Virus record (IMG/VR): IMGVR_UViG_3300025131_000564
Location: 1-20,152 of that record
Reading direction: 5' to 3' (one strand)
DNA length: 20,152 nucleotides
From: a virus
A program made the position numbers and the translations under genes. The notes beneath the pieces were generated by a model. The model did no database searches. It saw nothing but the letters and a program-made list of their open reading frames with translations, and had not been told where the DNA came from. Shown here one piece after another: positions 1-8,243 of this stretch (its first letter is position 1; the number at the start of each line of letters is the position of its first letter).

Positions 1-1468
1 CGGTGAGGGCCGCGCCACTTGATGCAGCAGCTTCCCAAGCAGGAATTGATCCTGCTCCCGTGCTTGTCAGAACGTGTCCATCAGTAGAAGCTGCCAACTT
101 CTCCAGAAAACCACTGGCATCACGATAGTAAATATCACCTGTTGCATCAGATCCCAATGTCATCGTGCAAGAACCGTCGATCACACCAGACCAAGTACCA
201 CTGGTGATGGTGCCTACAGACGCCAGAGAAGTTGCCGTGGTAATGGAGTTCTGAGTAGCAGTAGAAATGGTCCCTGCGAGTGTCGCTCCTGTAACGGCCC
301 CATCACTCGTAATGGCTCCATTGGCCTGTATGACGCCAGCAGTGGAGATTGTAGCCCCCGTGGCCCCATAGCCGCCACCAAACGTACCTTCTGCCGTACA
401 GGCCAGTGATGCAACAGTGACAGCCCCGGCAAATGTCGCCGCCTGTGCCGCCGACAACGTGAGGGCCAGTGTCAATGTCTCCCCCGAGTCAGCCGTCGTG
501 TAGAACTTGATCTCCCCAGGCATGTCGCCCGTGCCGGGAGTGCCGTCTACAGCAAATTCGATAGCCGCTGCTGGCGACTCGTAATCTGTCCCGTCATCAC
601 CATAAGCAATGATAGAACCAAGAATCTCGCCGTCTGTGACTACAGTATGACTCGCGATGGTAGCATTGCCACTCTTTAGCAAAGCCAATGTTGGAGCAGC
701 AGCCCTAGTGGCTGTTGTTGACCACCCGCCAATCAGGGCAGTCATATCAGCCGTTGCCGTTCCTAGCACCTGAACTTCTGGAACCACATCAGTAGCGCCA
801 CCACCATCAGAAATAGTCTGCTGTGCTGTTCCCCCAACTACCAATCCATAAGTATTGGCGATAGTTATATCTCCACCGGCAGCGATAGATCCAGAAGCCA
901 ATGCTCCTCCGACCGTGGCTGCATCAGTAAAGAAATTGCTCCAGCGAGTTCCTGTAATTCCCAGGCTCACATCCGAGTCAGTTGTCGGAATTAGACTCCC
1001 ATCAAGAACCTGAATTTGAGAGACAGGAGCGCCGCCAGCCGCGACATAGAGATCAAGTCGTCCAACCTCGCTTCCAGCTGTGGCAGTGGTCATCACCCAA
1101 TCGATATAAGCGATATTACTGTCACCACCCCCAGCATCATCTGCAAATAAAGCGATCCTTCCACCATCATTCGCTGCTGGTGTCCCACTCGCCGGGTTCA
1201 ATCCAAATCGTGCAACCTCCACGACGCCGGCCGCGGCGGCGTCATTCGCCACCCACGTCTTCTTCTCCGTCGCTGTCTGCGCCTCATCAAGCGACATTAT
1301 CCCGTTCGACGAAGACGTATCCACGTTCTCTCGATTCATATTCGTACCTTCGAGGAACGTCTTAATATTCGTAACCCATTCCCAATGCTCGTAGATAATG
1401 TCCCGGTTCGAGGCACTAGGAAGAGTCAACCCATCTCCTGTCGGACGGGTTATCGTGGCGTTAGCCAT
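1..1468 (-). CDS. Tail fibre / receptor-binding protein, C-terminus cut by window edge
   Basis: The reading frame opens at ATG 1468 with GGAGAGG seven bases upstream and runs without a stop to base 1, giving at least 489 residues. It is rich in Gly, Ala, Thr and Ser with little charge, as in trimeric beta-structured fibres. Around residues 150-185 is a segment of the type DGSLIPTTDSDVSLG...W, and around 415-480 come GTISTGTWSG and GDIYYRDASG...HVLTSTG..PAWE, both recurrent in phage and prophage fibres just before the distal region. The first ~84 residues have a different codon pattern and probably form the virion-attachment part. Its place last after the stabilisation-like protein fits a host-recognition fibre. 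The missing C-terminus should hold the receptor-binding tip or a chaperone domain. The fibre call is fairly sure; the receptor is unknown. Confidence 0.8.
   Translation of the reverse strand, partial: MANATITRPTGDGLTLPSASNRDIIYEHWEWVTNIKTFLEGTNMNRENVDTSSSNGIMSLDEAQTATEKKTWVANDAAAAGVVEVARFGLNPASGTPAANDGGRIALFADDAGGGDSNIAYIDWVMTTATAGSEVGRLDLYVAAGGAPVSQIQVLDGSLIPTTDSDVSLGITGTRWSNFFTDAATVGGALASGSIAAGGDITIANTYGLVVGGTAQQTISDGGGATDVVPEVQVLGTATADMTALIGGWSTTATRAAAPTLALLKSGNATIASHTVVTDGEILGSIIAYGDDGTDYESPAAAIEFAVDGTPGTGDMPGEIKFYTTADSGETLTLALTLSAAQAATFAGAVTVASLACTAEGTFGGGYGATGATISTAGVIQANGAITSDGAVTGATLAGTISTATQNSITTATSLASVGTITSGTWSGVIDGSCTMTLGSDATGDIYYRDASGFLEKLAASTDGHVLTSTGAGSIPAWEAAASSGAALT
1223..1243. 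repeat. GC-rich near-perfect inverted repeat inside the fibre gene
   Basis: GACGCC at 1223-1228 pairs with GGCGTC at 1238-1243, and the centre GCCGCGGC (1230-1237) is itself palindromic; only G1229 is unpaired. It encodes an Asp-Ala-Ala-Ala-Ala-Gly-Val stretch (fibre residues ~76-82) and lies at the point where codon use changes. It may be a recombination junction or simply the product of GC-rich Ala/Gly codons. Confidence 0.6.
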
Positions 1469-1501
1469 AGGACCTCTCCAAAGTTAAGAACAAATTACAC
1501 A

Positions 1502-3073
1502 TTACTCGAGTGGTGTCCACTCAACATCATAACCAACCAGTTCTATAGGGTCAGAACCGATCCATCTCGGCGCTATCGTCTCCGCGATTCTATTCACGTG
1601 AGTCATGAGCTGCTGATTCGTCCCACCCTCGTATCGGAGACCAGCGGAGTAGAGAAGACCAGTGTTATACTTCTGATCCGTCCCACCCGTCATCGCAGCA
1701 GACACCGCCGGCTGCTTCCCTTGATCCAGCTCCACTGAAAGATTGAAACTCTGACTCCCCGTCTTCTGCTTGATATAAGTCCGAAGCGCGACTATGTTCT
1801 TCCTACGATTTGGAGCCCCGAGGTCGTTCGGACTCATATCGACTTCCCACTCAAACTCACTCCCATTATCCGTCAGAATCCCCGACCCATTCCCCTTATG
1901 CACGAAACCATCGAGAGTGCCGAAGAAGTCCAGCTCGACATCTGAGATCACACTCCTCGCACCAAAGTTCATAACCTCTGTCAACTCATCAAACCAAAGA
2001 TCCCCGTTCTCCCAATCCCACACCATCACGAGATCATGCCCAGTGCTATTATCACTCGAAGAGACAAGGGTCCGAATCTGATGATCGCCTTCTCGAACCC
2101 ACGAGATCGCGTATTGCAGTCGGCTCTGCTTCAGCCCCCGCCAAGTATTCTGGTTGTGAAAGGTCGGCCACTCAATCGAATCATCCGGGCGAATAACGAA
2201 CGCCCCCTCTCTCGCTATTCCCCAAATGAATTCAGGGCGAGAGATAAACCCGAGCTTCGCAATCGGCTCAAACCCCCTCAACTCATTCATATACTCATAC
2301 TCAAATCGCCCGTGATTCACGACGACCTTACCCGAGTACGCCCCGTCCTCTTTCATCACCCAAAGGCGGCCGAAGTTATCAACCCCTCCGACGATCGGCG
2401 CGCCGCCCTCATAGATCTCAGTCCGATTCTGCGGTACCCACGTGCTAGTATCACTCTCCTTCGTTGTCCTATTAACGTCGCTCCAACGGATCCTCGTGAT
2501 CTCATCAACCCCACCCTCCGTCGGACGGAGCGCTACGAGCAACCCTTGATGGCTCACAATCCCACCCTTCACGAGCGTCCACGGCATCCCTGTCAGCGCC
2601 GCTACACTTGAAGGAGTAGTAAAATCCCCATCCCACGTTAGGATCTGGTCATTCCCGTTATCTATGAAAGTCTTCCTATCGAGATAAGCGAACTGACAAC
2701 GATTATTACCATCCCCACTCCACGTCGCTCCCCCAGTAATATCCTTCCTCGTAGTCCCGTCGTCAGTATAAATCGTCGTCGGAGTGACAACGAGCCGCTG
2801 AATCCCATAAGCGGGATAGTTGAACTGATTCAACCCTACGACGTTCTCACCACTCGTAAGCTGGGTCGAGTTGTAGAGTTCAAACCCCCGCCGAACATCT
2901 GCTGTCCCACGCTCCGAGATATTCATATCCCGCATCTTACGACAGTGCTCAGGAGTCAGGTTCTTCGTAGAATCGGGATACCGCCAGCGGCTCATTTGCC
3001 CACGAACGGCAAACATCTCAGTAGTCTGAGACTCTCCCTGCCCAATCCTATCTGCTGTGATGAATTCAGTCAT
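1502..3073 (-). CDS. Beta-propeller-like tail stabilisation / hub protein (P22 gp10-like)
   Basis: This 523-residue protein has many short beta-type segments with repeated Asp, Gly and Trp and phrases such as YTDDGTTRKDI, FIDNGNDQILTWDG, RIRWSDVN, GRLWVMKEDGAYS and LVMVWDWENGDLW. Such blade-like repeats are typical of the propeller-shaped stabilisation proteins that plug the head-tail junction of short-tailed phages. No signal peptide or membrane segment is seen. It starts at ATG 3073, overlapping the adaptor stop by one base (TGATG), and sits between adaptor and fibre, the expected place for a protein closing the tail and holding fibres. No catalytic motif was recognised. The virion tail-junction role is likely; equivalence to gp10 is inference from fold-like repeats and gene order. 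Confidence 0.65.
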   Translation of the reverse strand: MTEFITADRIGQGESQTTEMFAVRGQMSRWRYPDSTKNLTPEHCRKMRDMNISERGTADVRRGFELYNSTQLTSGENVVGLNQFNYPAYGIQRLVVTPTTIYTDDGTTRKDITGGATWSGDGNNRCQFAYLDRKTFIDNGNDQILTWDGDFTTPSSVAALTGMPWTLVKGGIVSHQGLLVALRPTEGGVDEITRIRWSDVNRTTKESDTSTWVPQNRTEIYEGGAPIVGGVDNFGRLWVMKEDGAYSGKVVVNHGRFEYEYMNELRGFEPIAKLGFISRPEFIWGIAREGAFVIRPDDSIEWPTFHNQNTWRGLKQSRLQYAISWVREGDHQIRTLVSSSDNSTGHDLVMVWDWENGDLWFDELTEVMNFGARSVISDVELDFFGTLDGFVHKGNGSGILTDNGSEFEWEVDMSPNDLGAPNRRKNIVALRTYIKQKTGSQSFNLSVELDQGKQPAVSAAMTGGTDQKYNTGLLYSAGLRYEGGTNQQLMTHVNRIAETIAPRWIGSDPIELVGYDVEWTPLE

Positions 3074-4053
3074 CAGAGGAAGTCAACTCCCTTAACCCGA
3101 GGCTGATCTTGGCGCTGCCGCCGTCCGCTCATATTCCACACATTCGCAAACACCAGCACCCTATTCGTCGGCTGCTCTCCATGATGAGCGAGGAACTCAT
3201 CGAACCGATCCTCCAGCGTCTTCCGCATATCCCGTGCAACCTGAAGCATACCAATTTTCGGGAAGAGGTCGTTAGCGATTCCACGCCAGATGAGATCATG
3301 AAACTCTTCTGGCAACTCCGGCCAATCCTCGTCTTCCACGAGAGGCGGTTTCCGCATCTCTGCGGAGATCGTATAGGTAAGCGCGGCATCAGGAATCGGA
3401 CCGAACTCGATCCATTCAAAGTCCGGGCTCTCCCACCAAGTCGGGATATGCGCGAGAACGTTCAGATCTGAATCCGCCGCGATGATCGTCCCAGCGAAAG
3501 TATTCCCACTCGCCGGAGCTTTCACGATCCTTTCAATCGTCGTGAAGCTAGCCGTAGATGAAGAAAGCGTCGTCCCATCCATCGTGACCTCTTCACGAAT
3601 CATCCGACCGTTCGCATCGAATCCTGTAATCACGCAGATGTAGTTCGACCCATCATCTCCGGTCTCCGTACTCACGAGAGAGATAACCCCCGCCGTCTGT
3701 GGTTGCTTCTCGACCCCAAATGTCCCAAAGGGCCGCGCTCTATCCGGCGTCCCAGTTTCCGTCTTACCCGGATCGTCCTTGATAAACTGCTGCTGTGTTA
3801 CATCATACAGCACACGTTTATTTGTCGTATCCTCAATCAACACGATCTTTCTTACATTAAAGGGCATTCCGTACTTTGCAGTATCTGCCACTGTCGTAAG
3901 AGAAAACTCTCGTGTCTCATGATTAGTCTTAGTCAACATCATGAGTCGCTGATATACAGCATTCCCACTCATCTTGACTAGGTCTTCAAACTCACCCGCT
4001 TCAGGTAGACCAGCGAGTTCGTGAACCCGCGATATGATACTACCCCATCTCAT
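3073..4053 (-). CDS. Head-tail adaptor / connector protein (gp4-like)
   Basis: The product has 326 residues. The N-terminus (about 1-60) is helical and resembles phage adaptors that begin with a short helix then LAGLPEAGEFEDLVKMSGNAVYQRL. A beta-rich middle (about 115-220) contains GVISLVSTETGDDGS, ICVITGFDANGRMIREEVTMDG and SFTTIERIVK, and looks like an inserted Ig-like or beta-sandwich domain. A C-terminal helical segment follows, PELPEEFHDLIWRG then ARDMRKTLEDRFDEFLAHHG, as in adaptors that ring the portal. It starts at ATG 4053 in an ATGA overlap with the upstream stop. Its position between head genes and the stabilisation-like protein supports the call. The central beta insert makes it longer than a minimal adaptor. 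Function is inferred from order and overall pattern. Confidence 0.6.
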   Translation of the reverse strand: MRWGSIISRVHELAGLPEAGEFEDLVKMSGNAVYQRLMMLTKTNHETREFSLTTVADTAKYGMPFNVRKIVLIEDTTNKRVLYDVTQQQFIKDDPGKTETGTPDRARPFGTFGVEKQPQTAGVISLVSTETGDDGSNYICVITGFDANGRMIREEVTMDGTTLSSSTASFTTIERIVKAPASGNTFAGTIIAADSDLNVLAHIPTWWESPDFEWIEFGPIPDAALTYTISAEMRKPPLVEDEDWPELPEEFHDLIWRGIANDLFPKIGMLQVARDMRKTLEDRFDEFLAHHGEQPTNRVLVFANVWNMSGRRQRQDQPRVKGVDFL

Positions 4054-4868
4054 GCAGAAGTGCCTCTCGCAAGGATTTCGTCAATAGAACTCGAACCATC
4101 AGTTGCCTCAATCAACTCTTCTTCCTCTTTCTCCTCTTCTTCGCCCTCTACTGGAGCGTTAAAGTCAGTTGCATCAAGGCGGCGAGCCTCTGCCTCCTCG
4201 TCACTAATCTCCTCTTCTTCCCCGTTCTCTCTACGGAGCAATTCAGCTCGCAAGGCATCCATATCCAGACTTGCCAGAGCTTCTTGAGGAGTAGCATTCG
4301 GCGTCCCCGCAGCCTGCATATTCATACCAGCCTGCTGAAACGCGAGAGCGATCGCATCGCCAACACTCTGAAACATATTCTCTTTTGCCATTTCAGCTTT
4401 CTGCTCTTCTGTACGGAACTTAAGATCCCGCTGAAACGGCCCATCTGTAACGCGAACCCGCTCAACGTAAAACGTCCAGCGTTCTTCTCGTCCGAGTTCT
4501 GTCCCGCTCGTTTCCTCGTACTGATCCGACTCTTCCTCATCAAGATAACGCTTTCCAACATTATCCCAACCATAAAGTCCAGAGCGATAGCCTGCGATAT
4601 CTACGATGATTCCATCGTCCGCGTGCAGCCCACGTTCCTCACCGTCTTTCTCAATCCGAAGACGAGTACGGCCACTAGCCAGCGGCATATCTGTTCCAAT
4701 TTGCTGACGCCACGGTTCTGCCGGAAAGAAGTCTGTCAAACTCCCATTTGTATTAATAAAGGTATAATAGAGAGGAGTTTCTTTCTGCTCTTTTGTCAGA
4801 GGAATATCTACTCCGTTGCTAGTCGGCTTAACGGCGGCCAGCTGCTCAGCTTCTATTGTAACAGGCAT
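4050..4868 (-). CDS. Unknown virion-operon protein with acidic C-terminal tail
   Basis: I do not recognise this 272-residue protein. An upstream in-frame ATG at 4928 exists, but the start at 4868 (MPVTIEAEQ) has GGAG eight bases upstream and avoids overlap with the neighbouring gene. Residues 1-160 look globular, with aromatic and charged patches (ETPLYYTFINTNGSLTDFFPAEPWR). Residues ~160-205 are Ala/Gln/Met-rich helix. Residues ~215-272 are very acidic with runs of Glu (EEEEISDEEAEA, EGEEEEKEEEEL), probably disordered. Acidic tails occur on phage scaffolding and assembly proteins and on DNA mimics, so an assembly role is possible. The stop overlaps the adaptor start (ATGA). Coding nature is sure; function is not. 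Confidence 0.75.
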   Translation of the reverse strand: MPVTIEAEQLAAVKPTSNGVDIPLTKEQKETPLYYTFINTNGSLTDFFPAEPWRQQIGTDMPLASGRTRLRIEKDGEERGLHADDGIIVDIAGYRSGLYGWDNVGKRYLDEEESDQYEETSGTELGREERWTFYVERVRVTDGPFQRDLKFRTEEQKAEMAKENMFQSVGDAIALAFQQAGMNMQAAGTPNATPQEALASLDMDALRAELLRRENGEEEEISDEEAEARRLDATDFNAPVEGEEEEKEEEELIEATDGSSSIDEILARGTSA

Positions 4869-4881
4869 CTTTTTCTCCTTC

Positions 4882-5205
4882 TTATGGAATGGTAAATCCG
4901 CACATATTGACCTGTGCGTCTGAATCACTATTAGCGAGTACGAGATTTGCTGCTACACCAGGTGCACAAGGCCAAGTCCCCGGTGGAATCTTAAAGGCAA
5001 TTCCTTCCGCTGAGACATCAACTTTCCACTCAGCCAAAACAGTCGAGCCTCCCCTAAGCTGAAGAGTTGCATCTTCATCTACGTGGCCCGACACATGCGT
5101 TACAACATGAGCCTTTCCAGAAACTGCAGCTTTCGTCGCAGTTGCTCCACTATCCGTTCCGGCGGCCGTTGCACTCCAGCCCCCACTCATTACCTCAGAT
5201 ATCAT
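4882..5205 (-). CDS. Small beta-rich probable virion protein
   Basis: The product has 107 residues and starts at ATG 5205, with GGAG about nine bases upstream; a second in-frame ATG five codons later is possible. The sequence alternates short hydrophobic and Gly/Asp/Ser segments: KAAVSGKAHVVTHVSGHVD, ATLQLRGGSTVLAEWKVDV, IAFKIPPGTWPCAPG, ANLVLANSD and VNMCGFTIP. This reads as one beta-sandwich domain of the kind seen in small capsid decoration or tail-associated phage proteins. It has no signal peptide. Fourteen bases separate it from the next gene. The specific role is inferred only from fold-like pattern and location; it could be a spike, decoration or adhesion domain. Confidence 0.6.
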   Translation of the reverse strand: MISEVMSGGWSATAAGTDSGATATKAAVSGKAHVVTHVSGHVDEDATLQLRGGSTVLAEWKVDVSAEGIAFKIPPGTWPCAPGVAANLVLANSDSDAQVNMCGFTIP

Positions 5206-5232
5206 CTCTCTCTACTCCTATAAATGAGAACC

Positions 5233-6285
5233 TCATCCTACGACTCCCTCTTCAGACTCTTCTGACGCTGCCACCTCAACTCCCACATCTCGCCAACTCT
5301 CGTCCACCTTGGAATCCACCCCATTGTTATTGGAGTGGATACCCGTAGCTTCCGAGTTGTGTGCAAATTGTTCTTTACTTCTGGACATATCTTCGCAGAT
5401 TCTTGCAAGTCTGTGTGCATAGGTATGCTCCGCCCTCACCTTTCGATGCCCCGTCCTCGCGATCAATTCCCGCTGCATAGGATTATCCAAACACCATTGC
5501 ACCGCACCGACAGCCTCATCCTCACCCTCGTATCCTACGAAGTGCACTCCCTCCTCAAACCCTAATTCTTTCCACCCTATAACATCTCGATTCGTGACGA
5601 GGCAAGTCCCATAACTCATCACCTCGAAAAACCGCATGTTTAGGTCATTCTTAATGCTGATGTTGAAACCAGTCCTGCCGCGCAAGTATCGAATCGCGGC
5701 CTCTTGGAAAAAACAATTCGTGTTATACCAGAAACTATCTACAGCTCCGAACACCGTATCGAGATAATCAACTCGATTATTCCCAACCCCGTCCGCGCCA
5801 TCATTCAGAAACCCTACAAAAACCACATCATACTCTTGACGTAGCCCCGCAGTCCCAGTGATACTATGATAAGCGGGAGAAGTTCTCAACTCTCCAAAGC
5901 TCGGATCGACGTTCGGATGGCAAGCTAACGGAAGCCAATGAGCATTAATCCCACTCTTTGACATCTCCTCCGCGCCATCTTGTTGAGCACAGTAGACGAT
6001 ATCAAACTTCTCCGCCCAATTCTTCCTTGTGTCATATCCCAAGTGCGTGTCAACCATCCATGCTGCATTTGGTCCGGGCAAGTCCATAGGTATATCATCA
6101 CGACCATCATCAATAAAGAGGTGAAAATCGTGCTCTGTCATCTCTTCCGCCGGAGTTGGTCGACGATACTTCACGCCGCCATTCTCTCGCCCTTGATGCC
6201 GACAATAAGCATCCCACATTCTTCGAGGAGTCCCATTATCACGGATATCACAATTATAGTGGAATCCAATCGACGGGAAAATCAT
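5233..6285 (-). CDS. CgeB-like glycosyltransferase
   Basis: The product is about 350 residues if started at ATG 6285, which overlaps the upstream stop as ATGA; a longer in-frame start at 6372 would overlap the neighbour deeply and is less likely. The C-terminal half carries the hallmark of CgeB/GT-B type glycosyltransferases: NMRFFEVMSYGTCLVTN, then WKELGFEEGVHFVGY and a helical RTGHRKVRAEHTYAHRL, which resembles the nucleotide-sugar binding half of Glyco_trans_1_2 proteins. The N-terminal half has DLPGPNAAWMVDTH and KFDIVYCAQQDG, also typical. It likely transfers a sugar from an activated donor to a virion protein, phage DNA or host glycan. The last ~45 residues are hydrophilic and may be disordered. 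It is the last of three linked glycosyltransferases. Confidence 0.75.
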   Translation of the reverse strand: MIFPSIGFHYNCDIRDNGTPRRMWDAYCRHQGRENGGVKYRRPTPAEEMTEHDFHLFIDDGRDDIPMDLPGPNAAWMVDTHLGYDTRKNWAEKFDIVYCAQQDGAEEMSKSGINAHWLPLACHPNVDPSFGELRTSPAYHSITGTAGLRQEYDVVFVGFLNDGADGVGNNRVDYLDTVFGAVDSFWYNTNCFFQEAAIRYLRGRTGFNISIKNDLNMRFFEVMSYGTCLVTNRDVIGWKELGFEEGVHFVGYEGEDEAVGAVQWCLDNPMQRELIARTGHRKVRAEHTYAHRLARICEDMSRSKEQFAHNSEATGIHSNNNGVDSKVDESWRDVGVEVAASEESEEGVVG

Positions 6286-7070
6286 GACGCCACCTCCACC
6301 CCAAACGTCGCAGGTGCGGGCACCGTCGTCCGAAGATCCTCGTAGATGCAGAAAGAAAACGCTTCTATACACTCCTTCAAGCTATGTTTCGCGGCTATTG
6401 CATTCCGCACAGCTTCTTGATGATCCACCCCGTCATAATACTCTCCGAAAGCGCGTCTACCGCTCTGCTGCCCGAGATGATGCAGGAAAGCTCGTTTATC
6501 CACCCGCACACTTTTTCCAGCCTGTCGTGCACGAATGCACAAGTCTATATCATCCCCACCTGGAAGAGTCTCATCCAACCCTCCAAGCTCCTTCAGAAAG
6601 CTTGTTCGACCCACTATACAAACCCCCATAATCACAGAGACTGAAAAGCTAAGCGCCGTCGAAGCATTAATCGCTTGATGCCCCGCAATGAAATCACTCG
6701 CCGGCCCCACCAATCCCACCGAATCATCTGAGAAATGACTTGTCAACTTTTGCCAAAACCCCATATCATAGAGATCCCGAATATCCGGTATGAACATAAC
6801 GTCATCGTTCATCATACAGAAGAGCGGAGTATCACATCTCTCCAGCGCGTAATTAATCCCACCCATCCAACCGAGGTTCTGCCCCGGATCGACGTAGTGG
6901 ATATAATTAGGCCAATCCTTAGAGTTCTCCGCCATACTCGCGTCCGACCCGTTATCTACAATCATAACTTGATACGGAAACCTAGTATAATTTATCAACG
7001 TAGTGATGCAATCTGAGAGCTGTGACATATTATGCCACGTCGGGATAGCTATCGTCAGAGTCGGATTCAT
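6282..7070 (-). CDS. GT2-family (GT-A fold) glycosyltransferase
   Basis: The product has 262 residues and starts at ATG 7070 in an ATGA overlap. It opens with the family signature LTIAIPTWHNMSQLSDCITTL, followed by MIVDNGSD (about 36-43), NLGWMGGIN (65-73), the metal-binding NDD in CMMNDDV (88-91) and GGLDETLPGGDDIDLCIRA, where the acidic cluster normally provides the catalytic base. This is the full core of an inverting GT2 enzyme such as rhamnosyl- or glucosyltransferases. It has no membrane segment, so it should act in the cytoplasm with a nucleotide-sugar donor. The linked partners suggest that two or three sugars are added in sequence. The acceptor cannot be told from sequence. Confidence 0.88.
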   Translation of the reverse strand: MNPTLTIAIPTWHNMSQLSDCITTLINYTRFPYQVMIVDNGSDASMAENSKDWPNYIHYVDPGQNLGWMGGINYALERCDTPLFCMMNDDVMFIPDIRDLYDMGFWQKLTSHFSDDSVGLVGPASDFIAGHQAINASTALSFSVSVIMGVCIVGRTSFLKELGGLDETLPGGDDIDLCIRARQAGKSVRVDKRAFLHHLGQQSGRRAFGEYYDGVDHQEAVRNAIAAKHSLKECIEAFSFCIYEDLRTTVPAPATFGVEVAS

Positions 7071-7909
7071 AGCGGAGTCACCTCAGACAAGGTGCCCCAA
7101 TTAAACTCATAATCCTCATTCCGCTCCATCCGCGTCTTCCAGTACATCTCATCATCACACCAAACCGTGTCATGGCACTTATGCTGAGCTACCAAACCTG
7201 AGTCAACGAATCTTCCAATCCCTGCCTCAGCCGCCCTCGCACAGAAGAACCAATCCTCGCCCGCACCAGTACTCTTATACCAAGGCTGAGGCAGAGTCCG
7301 AAACACACCAACATCCACCAAGGACACCGCACCGCCACTCGCCAACCACCCCTCAATATGCTCATCAGAAATCAAAGTATCTTTCGGATAATCGAAGAGC
7401 GGGTCGCTACGCTCATAGCACTTATCCCCATTCTCTTCAGGCATCATCTTCACTCCGAACACTGCCGGATAGATCGGGTCACGGGCAGTAAATGCTAGCG
7501 CAGAGATGATAGGCTTCTGATGCCGCCAGAGACGAAGGAAAGAAGACATCGGGAACTTCATGTCTGCATCCCAGCTCATAAGATAATCCGCTCCAGAAAC
7601 CACACAATGCTCTGCAATCCGCTCCCTCGCCAATCCCACAAGAGAAGTCCGAGAATAGTCACACAAGCCTAATTGTAACAATCCCAACCTCTCATAATCT
7701 TCTACAGTCGGCTCAGCCTCTACCTCTCCTGTCAATGGCGGCAATTCCAACGCATCGAACCTTTCAGCCCCAATAGCCTTACGAAGGATTGTTCTCTCAG
7801 AAAGCCCTCCGAGATAAGATACGAAACCGAGATAATCCTTCACTGTCGTATCATCCGGCCCATCATACCAAGGAAGTCCAATCATCAAGAAAGTCTTTTT
7901 ATCACTCAC
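7067..7909 (-). CDS. GT-A type glycosyltransferase with DxD motif
   Basis: The product is 280 residues. The start is GTG at 7909 with AAGGAG eight bases upstream, overlapping the upstream stop by eight bases. The N-terminus (FLMIGLPWYDG) resembles the first strand of a GT-A fold. GADYLMSWDADMKFP (about 107-120) contains the metal- and nucleotide-sugar-binding Asp-Ala-Asp, and GAGEDWFFCARAAEAG (about 215-230) gives the acidic ED seen before the catalytic region. A later His (QHKCHD, about 243) matches the usual C-terminal metal ligand. Similar enzymes occur in phage structural gene clusters. It probably glycosylates in the cytoplasm with the next two genes. The donor and acceptor are unknown. 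Confidence 0.78.
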   Translation of the reverse strand: MSDKKTFLMIGLPWYDGPDDTTVKDYLGFVSYLGGLSERTILRKAIGAERFDALELPPLTGEVEAEPTVEDYERLGLLQLGLCDYSRTSLVGLARERIAEHCVVSGADYLMSWDADMKFPMSSFLRLWRHQKPIISALAFTARDPIYPAVFGVKMMPEENGDKCYERSDPLFDYPKDTLISDEHIEGWLASGGAVSLVDVGVFRTLPQPWYKSTGAGEDWFFCARAAEAGIGRFVDSGLVAQHKCHDTVWCDDEMYWKTRMERNEDYEFNWGTLSEVTPL

Positions 7910-8243
7910 CGTCTTCGCTCCTTATAAGGTCATATTTGAGAGCTATCGCCTCTTCGACAGTCCCACCAGCAGCCACTACAAACCTATGCCCCTCGTGGTT
8001 CGCTCTCTGCTCTTTTTTATCGCGCTTCCATACCAATGTTCCGCAGTTATTACACCTCAACAACTTATCATTGCTGTCATCGCGGCCGTCGTGTGGAGTG
8101 AAGTCTGGTTCTATCCCAGTCTTATAATACGCCACTACTTCCTTCCGCATGAGCGTTTTACGTTCCTCACGAGAGAGGGAAGGAGGAGCCGAAGCCCCTC
8201 CCACCCAACCCGTGATCCGTCTAAAGAGCCCGGATAAAAACAT
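7902..8243 (-). CDS. Small protein with Cys2-His2-like metal-binding motif
   Basis: I chose ATG 8243, giving 113 residues (MFLSGLFRRITGWVGG...), because the longer in-frame start would overlap the neighbour deeply; the chosen start still overlaps it by about 23 bases and has no clear Shine-Dalgarno, so translation may be coupled. Residues 1-20 are hydrophobic with arginines, perhaps an amphipathic helix. The middle contains CNNCG...NHEGH, that is Cys-x2-Cys-x15-His-x2-His, which could bind zinc. The family is not recognised. It lies directly before the first glycosyltransferase gene and may belong to that cassette. Metal binding is inference from residue spacing alone. Confidence 0.6.
   Translation of the reverse strand: MFLSGLFRRITGWVGGASAPPSLSREERKTLMRKEVVAYYKTGIEPDFTPHDGRDDSNDKLLRCNNCGTLVWKRDKKEQRANHEGHRFVVAAGGTVEEAIALKYDLIRSEDGE

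Noticed and set aside
2036-2611. 191-residue plus-strand open frame
   Set aside because: It lies wholly opposite the stabilisation-like gene, has no ribosome site and shows no domain-like pattern; it is a shadow of the true frame.
4284-4895. 203-residue plus-strand open frame with several hydrophobic stretches
   Set aside because: It is antisense to the acidic-tailed gene; the Leu/Phe-rich look comes from the reverse complement of Glu/Lys codons.
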